NCBI RefSeq assembly: GCF_015767245.1
Contig: NZ_JADOTV010000007.1
Span: 98,132-162,131 of the forward strand
Reading direction: 5' to 3'
Length of the DNA stretch: 64,000 bases
Source of the DNA: Aureivirga sp. CE67
GTDB lineage: Bacteria > Bacteroidota > Bacteroidia > Flavobacteriales > Flavobacteriaceae
In this document: piece after piece, positions 46,801-56,100 of the stretch
How the letters are laid out: each line of letters opens with the position of its first letter
Numbering within the stretch: position 1 is the stretch's first letter
The notes under the pieces: model-generated
Databases searched by the model: none
What the model was told of the DNA's origin: nothing
The model's input: the letters and a program-made list of their open reading frames with translations, nothing else
Program-made: the position numbers and the translations under genes

Positions 46801-47406
46801 TATGTAAGAGATATTTGTGCTGAAGATAACATGAGTATTTGGACAGAGGTTTATAATTTTACAACTGCAGAAGAAACAATTATAGATTGTAATGTGCCTA
46901 CAAATATAGCAGCTTCAAATATAACATCAGAATCAGCAGATATTACATGGACAACAGGAGGAGCATTTGCTTGGGAAGTAATTGTAGTAGCTTCTTCAGA
47001 GGATATGCCTGATAATGGTGTGGTTGTAAGTGAAGAGTCATATGCAGCAACAGATTTAATTGCAAATACTGAATATGCTGTTTACGTAAGAGATATGTGT
47101 GATGCAAATAATATGAGTGAATGGTCAGAAGTTTACAATTTTACAACGGCAATGATTGGAGTTTCTGAAAACACTATTGAAGGATTAAAAGTATATCCAA
47201 ACCCTATTAAAGATGCAATCTTTATTTCAGCAAATGAAGAAATTTCTTCTGTTGAGGTTTACAATACTTTAGGGCAAGTTGTTTTAAGAGCTAATAATTT
47301 AGGTTCTTCATTAAAATTAGATGTTTCGACTTTATCTAATGGAACTTATACTTTAAAATTAACAACAAAATCAACTGTGGCTTCTCACAGAGTAATTAAG
47401 AAATAA
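43858..47406 (+). CDS. T9SS type A adhesin with fibronectin III and choice-of-anchor-J domains
   Basis: The 1182-residue secreted protein has a signal peptide (MKKITLLFFLMLTSILSAQ). Residues about 20-200 form a beta domain of unknown type. Then FN3-like units follow at about 202-290, 462-555, 558-650, 654-745, 917-1005 and 1011-1100, each with VTTNSVDISWTTGG-like strands and an EYVVYVRD..C signature. Two choice-of-anchor-J/MAM-like domains (about 293-460, 748-915; WDLYVDNISV ends) interrupt them. Residues about 1105-1182 are a T9SS type A sorting domain (KVYPNPIKDAI..VYNTLGQVVL..LSNGTYTLKL). It probably mediates adhesion or binds polymers. Repeats within FN3 units suggest internal duplication. 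Confidence 0.93.
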   Translation: MKKITLLFFLMLTSILSAQVSIGNGEDVSTPLPVNTYYGYTYSQSIYLASEINASGDITAIKYYAKPDITITSSNSWDVYIGHTDKSSFDDSFDYITVTEDLQKFSGEVSIDTDTNTVTVTFTEAFTYDGTSNIFVAVDENLAGYNGSTDDFYASEVEENRSIYFYDDATNPDPLTPPSAGFNNGIVAKVPNITFEGISQACPYPTNVVAENVTTNSVDISWTTGGATTWEVIVQDASLEAPSDDVMDYTTADATSLNMTDLESATLYNVYVRDVCEETSKSLWSSVVTFQTLCSSVIINDESSHVSSFEEDEPNCWEYTNEGTGNDWSFSTSASYVSDGERSLRYGYNGTNAANVWAYTRELELTAGDEIQVTFDYRVYSASYAEKLKVTIGTEKTVASQTTTLWDNNGGDGLTNTSFEEGSAIYTVETSGTYYVAFNCYSDANKWDLYVDNISVHIAPTCFKPSDIVIENVTNNSADVTWTTGGASNWQVLVQEASMEAPTSEATGFVDVADTAANTLTDLEENTEYVVYVRDNCGEEDGVSFWQVSSSFTTLFNCPAPTGVTVENVTNNSADITWTTGGSSTWEVIVQEASIEAPAEDATEFETVDTTAEYAATDLEENTEYVVYVRDNCGEENGVSLWQNSFSFTTLFNCPVSTEIVAENITISSADISWTTGGATSWKIIVQEASLDAPAEDVADFETVDTDAEYSAMNLTASTIYSVYIKDVCDADAGESLWTEAYNFQTDCDSYTVDMENAFTSSFEDSEVNCWDFVNEGTGNNWEIVNGNSSEGDKSLRYHYSGSNAANAWAYTRELMLTAGDVIEVKFDYKIYNATYPEKMKVTIGTEKSSASQSNVLWDNNGAAELTNTDYEEGVATYTVMQSGSYFVAFNCYSDQNQWDLFVDDISITVTEQVDICIPSTDVVASNITTQSADITWTTGGATSWEVIVVASSDVMPENGEVVDVESYAALNLTPDTEYAVYVRDICAEDNMSIWTEVYNFTTAEETIIDCNVPTNIAASNITSESADITWTTGGAFAWEVIVVASSEDMPDNGVVVSEESYAATDLIANTEYAVYVRDMCDANNMSEWSEVYNFTTAMIGVSENTIEGLKVYPNPIKDAIFISANEEISSVEVYNTLGQVVLRANNLGSSLKLDVSTLSNGTYTLKLTTKSTVASHRVIKK

Positions 47407-47441
47407 TTTTTGATAAGTACATTTAAGTATGTTGATTTAAG

Positions 47442-47472
47442 AAGCTACCTCATCTTTGAGGTAGCTTTTTTA
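47442..47472. terminator. Bidirectional terminator between convergent genes
   Basis: An 11-bp stem (AAGCTACCTCA / TGAGGTAGCTT) with a 4-base loop and a T-run on the plus side. Confidence 0.85.
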
Positions 47473-47475
47473 TTT

Positions 47476-47796
47476 TTAATCAGCAATAACTTCATATGTT
47501 TTAAAACTAGATTTCATAGGAGGTTCTTTACCTTCTTTTTTAGCTTTTTCGATATCTGCAAACCCTCGTTTATGACCTTCAATAAAAGCTTCTGAATGTG
47601 TCCAGTTTTTAAAATTATTTTCAGATTCCCAATAACTTATAACAAGAAAGTCACTTTTACCATCTGTTGGTTCTAAAACATTCATAGAAACAAAACCTGG
47701 CATTTTATCTATTTCTCTTGCTCTTGTGTCGAATAAATCACGAAAACGTTCTTTATAATCTTCATGACAAGTAATATAATTAATAGCTACAAACAT
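47476..47796 (-). CDS. Antibiotic biosynthesis monooxygenase (IsdG/HmoB-like)
   Basis: I start at ATG 47796 (MFVAINYITCHED) because a longer frame to 47844 reads through the prfC terminator. The 106-residue ABM-fold protein has SFV..Y..PGFVSMNVLEP, FLVISYWES and NFKNWTHSEAFIEGH. Asn6, Trp65 and His75 are positioned like the Asn-Trp-His triad of IsdG heme-degrading oxygenases (Trp and His ten apart). This suggests heme degradation with iron release, but many ABM members differ, and no heme-uptake genes adjoin. It stands alone, with terminators on both sides. Confidence 0.8.
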   Translation of the reverse strand: MFVAINYITCHEDYKERFRDLFDTRAREIDKMPGFVSMNVLEPTDGKSDFLVISYWESENNFKNWTHSEAFIEGHKRGFADIEKAKKEGKEPPMKSSFKTYEVIAD

Positions 47797-47830
47797 ATTC
47801 TTAGGATTTTGTAAGATTAAAATTAATAAA

Positions 47831-47864
47831 AAAACCACTTTCAAATTTGTATGAAAGTGGTTTT
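47831..47864 (-). terminator. Terminator of prfC
   Basis: A 13-bp stem (AAAACCACTTTCA / TGAAAGTGGTTTT) followed on the minus strand by TTTATT. It defines the ABM gene start. Confidence 0.88.
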
Positions 47865-47890
47865 TAAAGTTAAATTTTTATGAAATATCT

Positions 47891-49480
47891 CTATTTGAAT
47901 TCACTAGTGAAGTGTAATTTTACATTAGGATATTTAGTTTGTGTCATTTGGATAGTAAAAGCAGAATCTGCTAAGAATACCAATTGTCCGTGTTTATCTT
48001 TTGCTAAATAACGTTGTTTTGTACGTTTGAAATCTTTGAATTCATCACTTTTCTCATCTTCCGCTTCTACCCAACAAGCTTTGTGTACAGGTAAATTTTC
48101 ATAAGTACATTTTGCACCATATTCGTGCTCTAAACGATATTGAATTACCTCATACTGAAGTGCTCCTACAGTTCCGATTACTCTTCGTCCGTTTAGTTCT
48201 AAAGTAAATAACTGTGCAACTCCTTCATCCATTAACTGATCAATACCTTTATATAATTGTTTTGATTTTAATGGATCTGCATTGTTGATATATCTAAAGT
48301 GTTCTGGTGAGAAACTAGGAATTCCTTTATAATTGATTTTTTCACCTTCCGTAAGTGTATCTCCAATTTTGAAGTTTCCAGTATCATGTAAACCAACAAT
48401 ATCTCCAGGGAAAGATTCTTCTACGATTTCTTTTTTCTCAGCGAAGAAAGCATTCGGGCTAGAGAATTTTAATTTTTTCCCATTTCTTACATGTAAATAA
48501 GGAGTGTTTCTTTTGAAAGTTCCAGAAACAATCTTAACGAAAGCAAGACGGTCACGGTGTTTTGGATCCATGTTTGCGTGGATTTTAAACACAAAACCAG
48601 TCATTTTTTCTTCGGTTGCTTCCACAGTTCTTTCTTCCGCTTCTTTTGGTTGAGGAACAGGTGCAATTTCAACGAAACAATCTAAAAGTTCTTTTACTCC
48701 AAAATTATTTAAAGCTGAACCGAAGAAAACAGGTTGTAAATCTCCGTTGTAATATTCTTCATTGTTGAATTCAGGATAAACCTCACTTACTAATTCCAAT
48801 TCTTCTCTTAAAGTTTCAGCAGCAGTTTCTCCAACTTTTTCATCTAGTTCTGGAACGTTGATATCTGTAAACTCAACTCCTTCAGAAACTGTTTGTTTAT
48901 TTTCAGAAGAGAAAACATTGATTTTTTTCTCCCAAATATTATAGATTCCTTTAAAATCATATCCCATTCCAATAGGGAAACTTAAAGGAGTTACTCTCAA
49001 TCCAAGTTTTTGTTCAACTTCATCTAGAAGATCAAATGCGTCTTTACCTTCACGGTCTAATTTGTTGATGAAAACAATCATCGGGATTTTACGCATACGA
49101 CAAACTTGAACTAATTTTTCCGTTTGTTCCTCAACCCCTTTTGCAACATCAATTACAACAATTACACTATCTACAGCTGTCAAAGTTCGGAAAGTATCCT
49201 CTGCGAAATCCTTGTGACCAGGTGTATCTAGAATATTAATTTTTTGTCCTTTATAATTAAATGCAAGTACAGAAGTAGCAACCGAAATTCCACGCTGACG
49301 CTCGATTTCCATGAAGTCAGAAGTAGCACCTTTTTTGATTTTATTATTCTTTACGGCACCAGCTTCTTGAATTGCTCCTCCAAACAGTAGTAATTTTTCT
49401 GTTAATGTTGTCTTTCCTGCATCAGGGTGTGAAATGATACCGAAAGTTCGTCTTTTCTTTATTTCTTCTAAAAAACTCAT
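47891..49480 (-). CDS. prfC: Peptide chain release factor 3
   Basis: The 529-residue GTPase recycles RF1/RF2 from the ribosome and serves in quality control. From MSFLEEIKKRRTFGIISHPD the G1 loop is DAGKTTLTEKL (about residues 19-29), then RQRGISVATS (G2), DTPGHKDFAEDT (G3) and NKLDREGKDA (G4). A central domain with RVIGTVGALQYEVIQYRL and the C-terminal KYPNVKLHF are typical. I chose ATG 49480; an ATG at 49501 lies in the -7 promoter box. Expressed alone. Confidence 0.96.
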   Translation of the reverse strand: MSFLEEIKKRRTFGIISHPDAGKTTLTEKLLLFGGAIQEAGAVKNNKIKKGATSDFMEIERQRGISVATSVLAFNYKGQKINILDTPGHKDFAEDTFRTLTAVDSVIVVIDVAKGVEEQTEKLVQVCRMRKIPMIVFINKLDREGKDAFDLLDEVEQKLGLRVTPLSFPIGMGYDFKGIYNIWEKKINVFSSENKQTVSEGVEFTDINVPELDEKVGETAAETLREELELVSEVYPEFNNEEYYNGDLQPVFFGSALNNFGVKELLDCFVEIAPVPQPKEAEERTVEATEEKMTGFVFKIHANMDPKHRDRLAFVKIVSGTFKRNTPYLHVRNGKKLKFSSPNAFFAEKKEIVEESFPGDIVGLHDTGNFKIGDTLTEGEKINYKGIPSFSPEHFRYINNADPLKSKQLYKGIDQLMDEGVAQLFTLELNGRRVIGTVGALQYEVIQYRLEHEYGAKCTYENLPVHKACWVEAEDEKSDEFKDFKRTKQRYLAKDKHGQLVFLADSAFTIQMTQTKYPNVKLHFTSEFK

Positions 49481-49498
49481 GGATTCTATTTTGAGCTG

Positions 49499-49528
49499 CA
49501 AAGATAAATTTAATTAAGGAAAGAACAA
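49499..49528 (-). promoter_or_regulatory. prfC promoter (TTG-N19-TATCTTTG)
   Basis: Minus-strand TTG (49528-49526) and TATCTTTG (49506-49499) fit the Bacteroidota consensus with 19-base spacing; the leader to ATG 49480 is under 15 bases. Confidence 0.72.
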
Positions 49529-49659
49529 AAAGCTTTAATAAGTAGAATATACATTGTTTTATGTTTATCAATTTTATTGAGAGTACGTATAAATACTATT
49601 TAAATAATGGTAAATAAGGATTTTTTATGCATTAATAATAAAACTCAATTGTTAATTTT

Positions 49660-49688
49660 TTGTCACAAAAATATACTTATTATATTTG
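49660..49688 (+). promoter_or_regulatory. Promoter of the first paralogous T9SS gene (TTG-N18-TATATTTG)
   Basis: TTG at 49660-49662 and TATATTTG at 49681-49688 are 18 bases apart, exactly as at the sulP promoter. Hence a frame beginning at this TTG is not a real start. Confidence 0.78.
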
Positions 49689-49716
49689 CTTTGCTAAATT
49701 ATATAATGTCCTCACA

Positions 49717-52700
49717 ATGAATAAAATTAATTGCTTTTTGATAATTTCATTATTATCCTTATTTAAATTAAATGCTCAGACAGGCCCAGGTGGTATTGGT
49801 CATATTAATAATAATACTTCTGGTTTAATAGGTTGGTATACTCCAGATGATATCTATATAAATTCTTCTGAAACTACGATTCCTAATAACAACGATGAAG
49901 TAATGTATTGGGGAGATCGAAGTTTTCAAAACAATAATCTTTTTAGACAAGCTAATTCTTCAGATACTTATATTGCTGGTAATGGGGTGTATAATACATC
50001 AGATTCTCAAAATACTTATCCTGTGGTTTCTATGGCTAATTATTCGAGAAGAATGAAATCTACAAATGGAATTCAAGCGCAAACTTTAATTGTAGTATGT
50101 AATCCTAAAGCAAATAATACTTTTGAGGGCGTTGTTGGTTTAGATGCAGATAAAGGAATACGAAGGCCATCAGGTGTTAATAATACTTGGCAATCAAATT
50201 GGCCAACAACAGGTTCTTGGACAGCAGGAGCAAATGATGATTCATGGGCAAACTCTGATACGAATAGTAGATCCTATGTAAATGGAAAATCAGGAGGTTT
50301 ATTTAATAATTCTTGGCATATAGTGTATCAAGAAAGAAGTGGTTTATATCCTTCAAGTGGTTCTCGTGATTTATATCTTGGTGGATATTTTAAGTTGAGT
50401 GGACATGGAAATAGGGCTTATTCAGGAGACATTGCAGAAGTAATTGTTTTAAATCAAGGATTAGAAAATTTTCAAAGAATAATTATTGAAAATTATTTGT
50501 CTGCTAAATATGATATTCCACTTTTAGAAAATGATATTTATACGATGGATGATCCGCAACAAGGAAATTTTGATTTTCATGTTGCAGGTTTAGGTAGAGG
50601 TATGAATGTGCAAAATAAAGCAAGAGGTACGGGTATTTTAAATGTTAGGGAGCCTTCAGATCTTGGTTTGGGTGAATATTTTATTTTTGGAACAAATGAA
50701 AAAAGCCTTGATTTAAGTTTTAATTTCAGTTATGATACTAATTCAAAATTACTGAGTCAAATTTGGAGAGCAAATGAAATAGGAGAAATTGGTTTAACAA
50801 CAATAAATATTAGACTTTTTGAAGCTGTAAAAAAAATTGTCAATAATTCTTCAGAGTTAAATTCAATGAGTGATTTTGATCCATGTAAGATACGATTGAT
50901 TGTAAGTCCAAACGCTGATTTTTCTAATAAAACATCATATGCTTTAAACGTTATTAACGCTGATATAGCAACATTTCAAGCTAAAGATGTGCAAATTAAT
51001 GATGAAGATTATTTTACGATAGAATATGTAGATCAAATTGTTTGGGATGGAGATGCCTTTTTTCATGGTGCAAGTGTAGACGAATCACCTGCTATGTCTG
51101 ATGCTTGTATGGATATGTTGGTAGATTCTCAGAATGTTGATGGAATGATAGCAACTTTATCTTTTAATGGAACAGTTAAAGATTTAAATGTCAAAGCTGG
51201 AAATACTTTAGTGTTAAAAGATGGTGTGGTACTATATATTGAAAATGAATTAAAATTAGATGGAGATATTCGACTAATTGGTGATGCTCAAATCATTCAA
51301 TCACATACAGGAACATCTAAAGTATCAGGTACAGGGAAATTATATCGTCAAAGAAAATCAGAACATCCTACCAAATTTACTGTGCAGTATTTATGTTCTC
51401 CAGTATCTGTAGTTGGTTCAGATTCTCATGATGTATTTGATATTCTTCATACAGGTGGAGTTTATGATGAAACTCTTTACAATGGATACCAAGGTATAAC
51501 AGCTACTTCATCGCATCCAGATTATAATTATGTACAAAATCCTCATGATGCAAATACATATCCTTTACAATTGAGTGATTATTGGATGTGGAAATTTATT
51601 GATGGTGCTACTTATGAAGATTGGAAATTCGTTAGAGATCCAGGGGTGAAAGTGAAAACAGGAGAAGGTTTTTCTATCAAAGGGACAGGGAGAGACGAAA
51701 CATATGTTTTTATAGGTAGTCCAAATGATGGAACTTACGTAACATCTATATCTTCAAATAATGAAAGTCTATTAGGAAATCCTTATCCTTCAGCATTTGA
51801 TGCTCATAAATTTATAAACGATAATTTAAGTGCAATTAATGGAACACTTTATTTTTGGGATCATGTGAGTGCCATAAATCATGATAAAGAATATTATGAT
51901 GGTGGTTTTGCTTCCTTAAACTTGATAACAGGAGTAAAAGCAAATCATATTAATACTGGAGTGGAATTAGTTGGTGGTAAGACCCCTAAACAATACTTAC
52001 CAATAGGACAAGGATTTTTTGTAAAAGGATCTTCTACAGGAGGAACAATAACTTTTGATAACTCACAACGAGTTTATAAATTAGAAGGAGATAATTCGGA
52101 TGAAACTATTTTATTAAGAAATTCAAATGAATTAGGAATATTAAAAGTTTCTATGGGGCATAAGTTAGAGTCTGGTAGTCTCGGTTTTAGACAAATTGCA
52201 GTTGGGTTTAAAAATGGCCTTACAACTTCTCATGAAAATGGTTTTGATAGTGAAATCATTGACATGCAACCAACAGATTTCTACTGGAACTTCGAGGGGA
52301 ATGAAAAAGATTATGTGATTGCTGGAGTTTCAGAGTTTAATTTAGATCAAGAACTACCTTTGGTTGTTAAGGTTGAAAATGATGAGGTTATGGAGTTTGT
52401 TTTAGATGAAAAAATAAATATTGATGCAAAAGTTTTTATCAAAGATACAGAAACTCATATGTCTTATGAATTGACTGATCAGCGTTTTGAATATTTTTTA
52501 GAAGAAGGTGTTTATGAAAATAGATTTAAAATAGTGTTTAAACCTTCAGAAAATCTTGGTGTTGAAGAGGGTGTCGTTGAAAAATCTCAATTATATTTTT
52601 CTAATGATACGAATGAAATAATTATTAAATCAAATAAAAATATTGACAAAGTTGAACTTTATAATTTATTAGGTCAAAGAATTTTTACTAAAGAAATTTC

Positions 52701-52812
52701 TATGAAACAAAATAACTATAGAATTAAAGTTTCTGAAACTATCTCTGAAGGCGTTTATATCGTTAAATTAAGTTCAGAAAAAGGAGATGAATCCTTAAAA
52801 ATTAAGATTTAA
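49717..52812 (+). CDS. T9SS type A secreted protein, LamG-like N-domain (paralogue A, 1031 aa)
   Basis: ATG 49717 gives the signal peptide MNKINCFLIISLLSLFKLNAQ; a 19-residue longer frame overlaps the promoter. After QTGPGGIG, residues about 20-270 look like a LamG-type beta-sandwich ending in SGDIAEVIVLNQGLENFQRIIIENYLSAKY. A middle region holds TGRDETYVFIG and SLLGNPYPSA.DAHKFINDN. The C-terminal 70 residues are a type A sorting domain (VELYNLLGQRIF..SEGVYIVKL). A close paralogue follows 340 bp downstream. Both probably act at the surface in binding polysaccharide or in adhesion; the ligand is unknown. Confidence 0.92.
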   Translation: MNKINCFLIISLLSLFKLNAQTGPGGIGHINNNTSGLIGWYTPDDIYINSSETTIPNNNDEVMYWGDRSFQNNNLFRQANSSDTYIAGNGVYNTSDSQNTYPVVSMANYSRRMKSTNGIQAQTLIVVCNPKANNTFEGVVGLDADKGIRRPSGVNNTWQSNWPTTGSWTAGANDDSWANSDTNSRSYVNGKSGGLFNNSWHIVYQERSGLYPSSGSRDLYLGGYFKLSGHGNRAYSGDIAEVIVLNQGLENFQRIIIENYLSAKYDIPLLENDIYTMDDPQQGNFDFHVAGLGRGMNVQNKARGTGILNVREPSDLGLGEYFIFGTNEKSLDLSFNFSYDTNSKLLSQIWRANEIGEIGLTTINIRLFEAVKKIVNNSSELNSMSDFDPCKIRLIVSPNADFSNKTSYALNVINADIATFQAKDVQINDEDYFTIEYVDQIVWDGDAFFHGASVDESPAMSDACMDMLVDSQNVDGMIATLSFNGTVKDLNVKAGNTLVLKDGVVLYIENELKLDGDIRLIGDAQIIQSHTGTSKVSGTGKLYRQRKSEHPTKFTVQYLCSPVSVVGSDSHDVFDILHTGGVYDETLYNGYQGITATSSHPDYNYVQNPHDANTYPLQLSDYWMWKFIDGATYEDWKFVRDPGVKVKTGEGFSIKGTGRDETYVFIGSPNDGTYVTSISSNNESLLGNPYPSAFDAHKFINDNLSAINGTLYFWDHVSAINHDKEYYDGGFASLNLITGVKANHINTGVELVGGKTPKQYLPIGQGFFVKGSSTGGTITFDNSQRVYKLEGDNSDETILLRNSNELGILKVSMGHKLESGSLGFRQIAVGFKNGLTTSHENGFDSEIIDMQPTDFYWNFEGNEKDYVIAGVSEFNLDQELPLVVKVENDEVMEFVLDEKINIDAKVFIKDTETHMSYELTDQRFEYFLEEGVYENRFKIVFKPSENLGVEEGVVEKSQLYFSNDTNEIIIKSNKNIDKVELYNLLGQRIFTKEISMKQNNYRIKVSETISEGVYIVKLSSEKGDESLKIKI

Positions 52813-52851
52813 AATAAACATATTTGGTTTAAATAGTTTAGAACTATTCTT

Positions 52852-52900
52852 AAAACAGTATTTTGATAATATAATTTTATTTTTAAAATACTGTTTTTTA
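52852..52900 (+). terminator. Terminator of paralogue A
   Basis: A perfect 13-bp stem (AAAACAGTATTTT / AAAATACTGTTTT) with a 20-base AT loop, followed by TT. Confidence 0.75.
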
Positions 52901-53009
52901 GTTTGTTAGGTTTTTAGGTTAAAATTAAGATAAGATATGTAAAAAAATGCTTTTTAACTTATAAGTATTAAATAAACAATAAGTTAAAGCTTAATTTTAA
53001 CATTTTTAT

Positions 53010-53017
53010 TATATTTG
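53010..53017 (+). promoter_or_regulatory. -7 box (TATATTTG) of paralogue B
   Basis: Exact consensus match, but without TTG at the -33 position, about 140 bases before the ATG. Confidence 0.4.
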
Positions 53018-53154
53018 CCTCATATTATACAATTGAAATTTAAACCACTGTTTTTAAAACAGTTCTTTTTCTTGAAATTTATTGGTTTTTATGTAATTAT
53101 TTTAAGAAAATTACGATTAATATATAAAGAATATCAATTAATACTAACTATAAA

Positions 53155-56100
53155 ATGAAATCGTACATGAGGAAATTAATACTTTTATTGTTTCTTTTTG
53201 CTTATAATTTTTCAAATGCTCAACGCGGCCCTGGAGGAGTTGAGACTACAAATGGTAGTAGTGATTTAACTCTTTGGTTAGATGCGAATCGTTCTGTGTT
53301 TAATGATGTGAATGGAAATAATTCTTCATCTAACAATAACGAAGTTTCGCTTTGGAGAGATGTTTCAGGTAGAAATATTAAATCAAGAGCTGATGGATAT
53401 TATAGACCAAAATACAAAACAAATAGCTTAAACGGTTATCCTACTTTATATTTTGATGGAAGTAATGATTTTATGACTTTCGCTGAAATATTGAATCCAA
53501 GATCAATGTTTATCGTTTATAAAGATCAATCAACAAAAAGTTGGGTGAGTCCTTTTACAAATTATAAAAATGTTCATGGTTTTGGTCATGGATATGAAAA
53601 TAATACAAGGATTTTTCATAGTTCTTATACTCCTTCTCAAGTGAGGAATGGAGATAATTACGTTGCGGGAATTGATATTGGTAATGGAGGTAGTCATGCT
53701 AGACCAAATAATTATGAGTTGCATTCAAGAGTTTTTCAAAGTAATATGGAAAATTATACGAACTACAGTAATTATTGGGGAGGGCCAACATATAGCCATC
53801 ATAAATATTTTGTTGGAGCAGACAGATATCATTATAGATCTATGAAAGGAAATATTGCTGAGATTATCACTTTTGATAGAGCGATTAATTTAGCAGAGAG
53901 AATTATTATTGAAAATTATCTTTCTGCAAAATATAGATTACCATTAAATTCTAATAATTTCTACAAAATGGATAATAGTGGTAATGGAAATTTTGATCAT
54001 CATGTTGCAGGAATTGGAAGAGCTTCAAATGGTTCTACACATTTACAATCTAGAGGTACTGGAATTGTAGAAATAAAAAACCCAAGTAGTATTTCTTCAA
54101 CTGGAAATCAAAATCAGTTTTTATTTTGGGGATCAGATACTAGAGATCTGAATACTTTAGGATTTGAACAAAACGGAGAACATAATCATATGTTAAATGC
54201 TAAATGGAGAGCTGATAAACAAGCAAATGTCGGTTCTGTTACTGTTTCTTTTGATCTTTCAGAAGTAAATTATGATTCTTATGATTGTACAGAATTTAAA
54301 TTATTAGTTTCAAATACTTCAAATTTTACTTCAAATGTACAAGTTTATGATTTGACTTTAGAAAATGGAGTTTATACTGTAGATAATGTAAACTTTAATG
54401 ATAAAGATTATTTCACCATAGAATATGCTTTTGAAATCAGTTGGGATGGAGCTAGTTATTATAATGGTTCAAATCCTGATTATTCACCTTCAATGGCAGA
54501 TGGTTGTATGAAAATGACCGTGGATAATCAAGTAGCTTCTGGTACACATGCAACTCTTTCAGAAGATGCTACGGTAAAAGAATTAGAAATTAAAGCAGGA
54601 AATACTTTGGTTGTAGAAAATGGAGTTGCTCTTTATGTTGAAGATGAAATTAAATTAAATGGAGATATTCGTTTGATCGGAGATGCACAGATTATTCAAA
54701 AACACTCTGGAACATCTAAAGTTTCAGGGAATGGAAATTTATACCGTCAAAGAGAATCTGAACACCCAACTAAATTTACAATTCAATATTTATCTTCACC
54801 AGTGTCTGTTCCTGGATCTGATGCACATGATGTAATAGATGTAATTCATACAGGTGGTGATTATGATGAAACAACAAGTTCTTATGAAGGAGTAACTGCA
54901 GTTTCTGTTCATGTAGATTATGCTTATGATTCAAGTCCACACGGAGCAAGTGCGAGTCCATTGGTATTAAGTAATTATTGGTTTTGGAAATTTATAAATG
55001 GTTCTACGTATCATGATTGGCAATTTGTTAGAGATGAAGCAGTAAAAGTGAAAGCTGGAGAAGGTTTTTCAATTAAAGGAACAGGAAGAGATGAAACTTA
55101 TGTTTTTATTGGAAGACCAAATGATGGAACTTATACAACTTCGATTTCTTCAAATAATGAAAGTTTATTAGGAAATCCATATCCATCAGCTTTAGATGCA
55201 CATAAATTTATAAATGATAATGCAAGTGCAATAAACGGAACTTTATATTTATGGGACCATGTTTCTGCTACAGGACATACTTTAGAGCAATATACTGGAG
55301 GTTTTGCAACTTTAAACCTAATAACAGGTGTAAAAGCAACACATCTTTCTACTGGTGAGGAATTAGATGGAGCTAAAACACCAAAGCAATATTTACCAGT
55401 AGGACAAGGATTCTTTGTAAAAGGTTCTGCAACAGGAGGAACAATTACTTTTGATAATAGTCAAAGAATTTATAAAACAGAAAGTAGTGATGATACAACA
55501 TTGTTACGTAATTCTAATAATGAATCTTCAGAATTAGGAATGCTGAAATTAAGTTTAGGTCATTTTACGGAAAATGCTGATTTAGCAATGCGTCAGATTG
55601 CAATTGGATTTAAAAATGGTCTTACAACTTCTCATGAAAATGGATTTGATAGTGAAATCATTGACATGCAACCAACAGATTTCTATTGGAATTTTGATGG
55701 AAATGAAAAGAATTATGTAATTGCTGGAGTTTCAGAATTTAATTTAGATCAAGAATTACCTTTAGTTGTTCGAGTTGAAAAAGACGGAGTTGCGCAATTT
55801 ATCTTAGATGAAAAATCAAATATTGACGCAAAAGTTTTCATTAAAGATATGGAAACACAAATGTCTTATGAACTGACTGAAGAGCCTTTTGAATATATTT
55901 TAGACGAAGGAGTATATGAGAATAGATTTAGAATTATATTCAAGCCTACAGAAAATCTTGGAGTAGATGATGAATTGGAAGAAAAATCAACAATTTTCTA
56001 TGCTTATGACTCAAAAGAAGTAGTGATTAAGTCAAATAAAGAATTAAAAGAAGTTCAGATTTATAATTTACTTGGTCAAAGAGTTGTTTCTTCTCCAATA

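Larger units (their letters stand above)
52813..53154. other. Intergenic region between the paralogous T9SS genes
   Basis: Holds the terminator of the first gene (52852-52900), a candidate -7 box TATATTTG at 53010-53017 and a palindrome ACTGTTTT-T-AAAACAGT at 53047-53063, which echoes the terminator's AAAACAGT arms. The leader of the second gene would be about 130 bases. Confidence 0.6.

Noticed and set aside
49660-49716. N-terminal 19 residues upstream of the first T9SS paralogue
   Set aside because: The frame begins at the TTG of the -33 box and passes through the -7 box; the good signal peptide starts at 49717.
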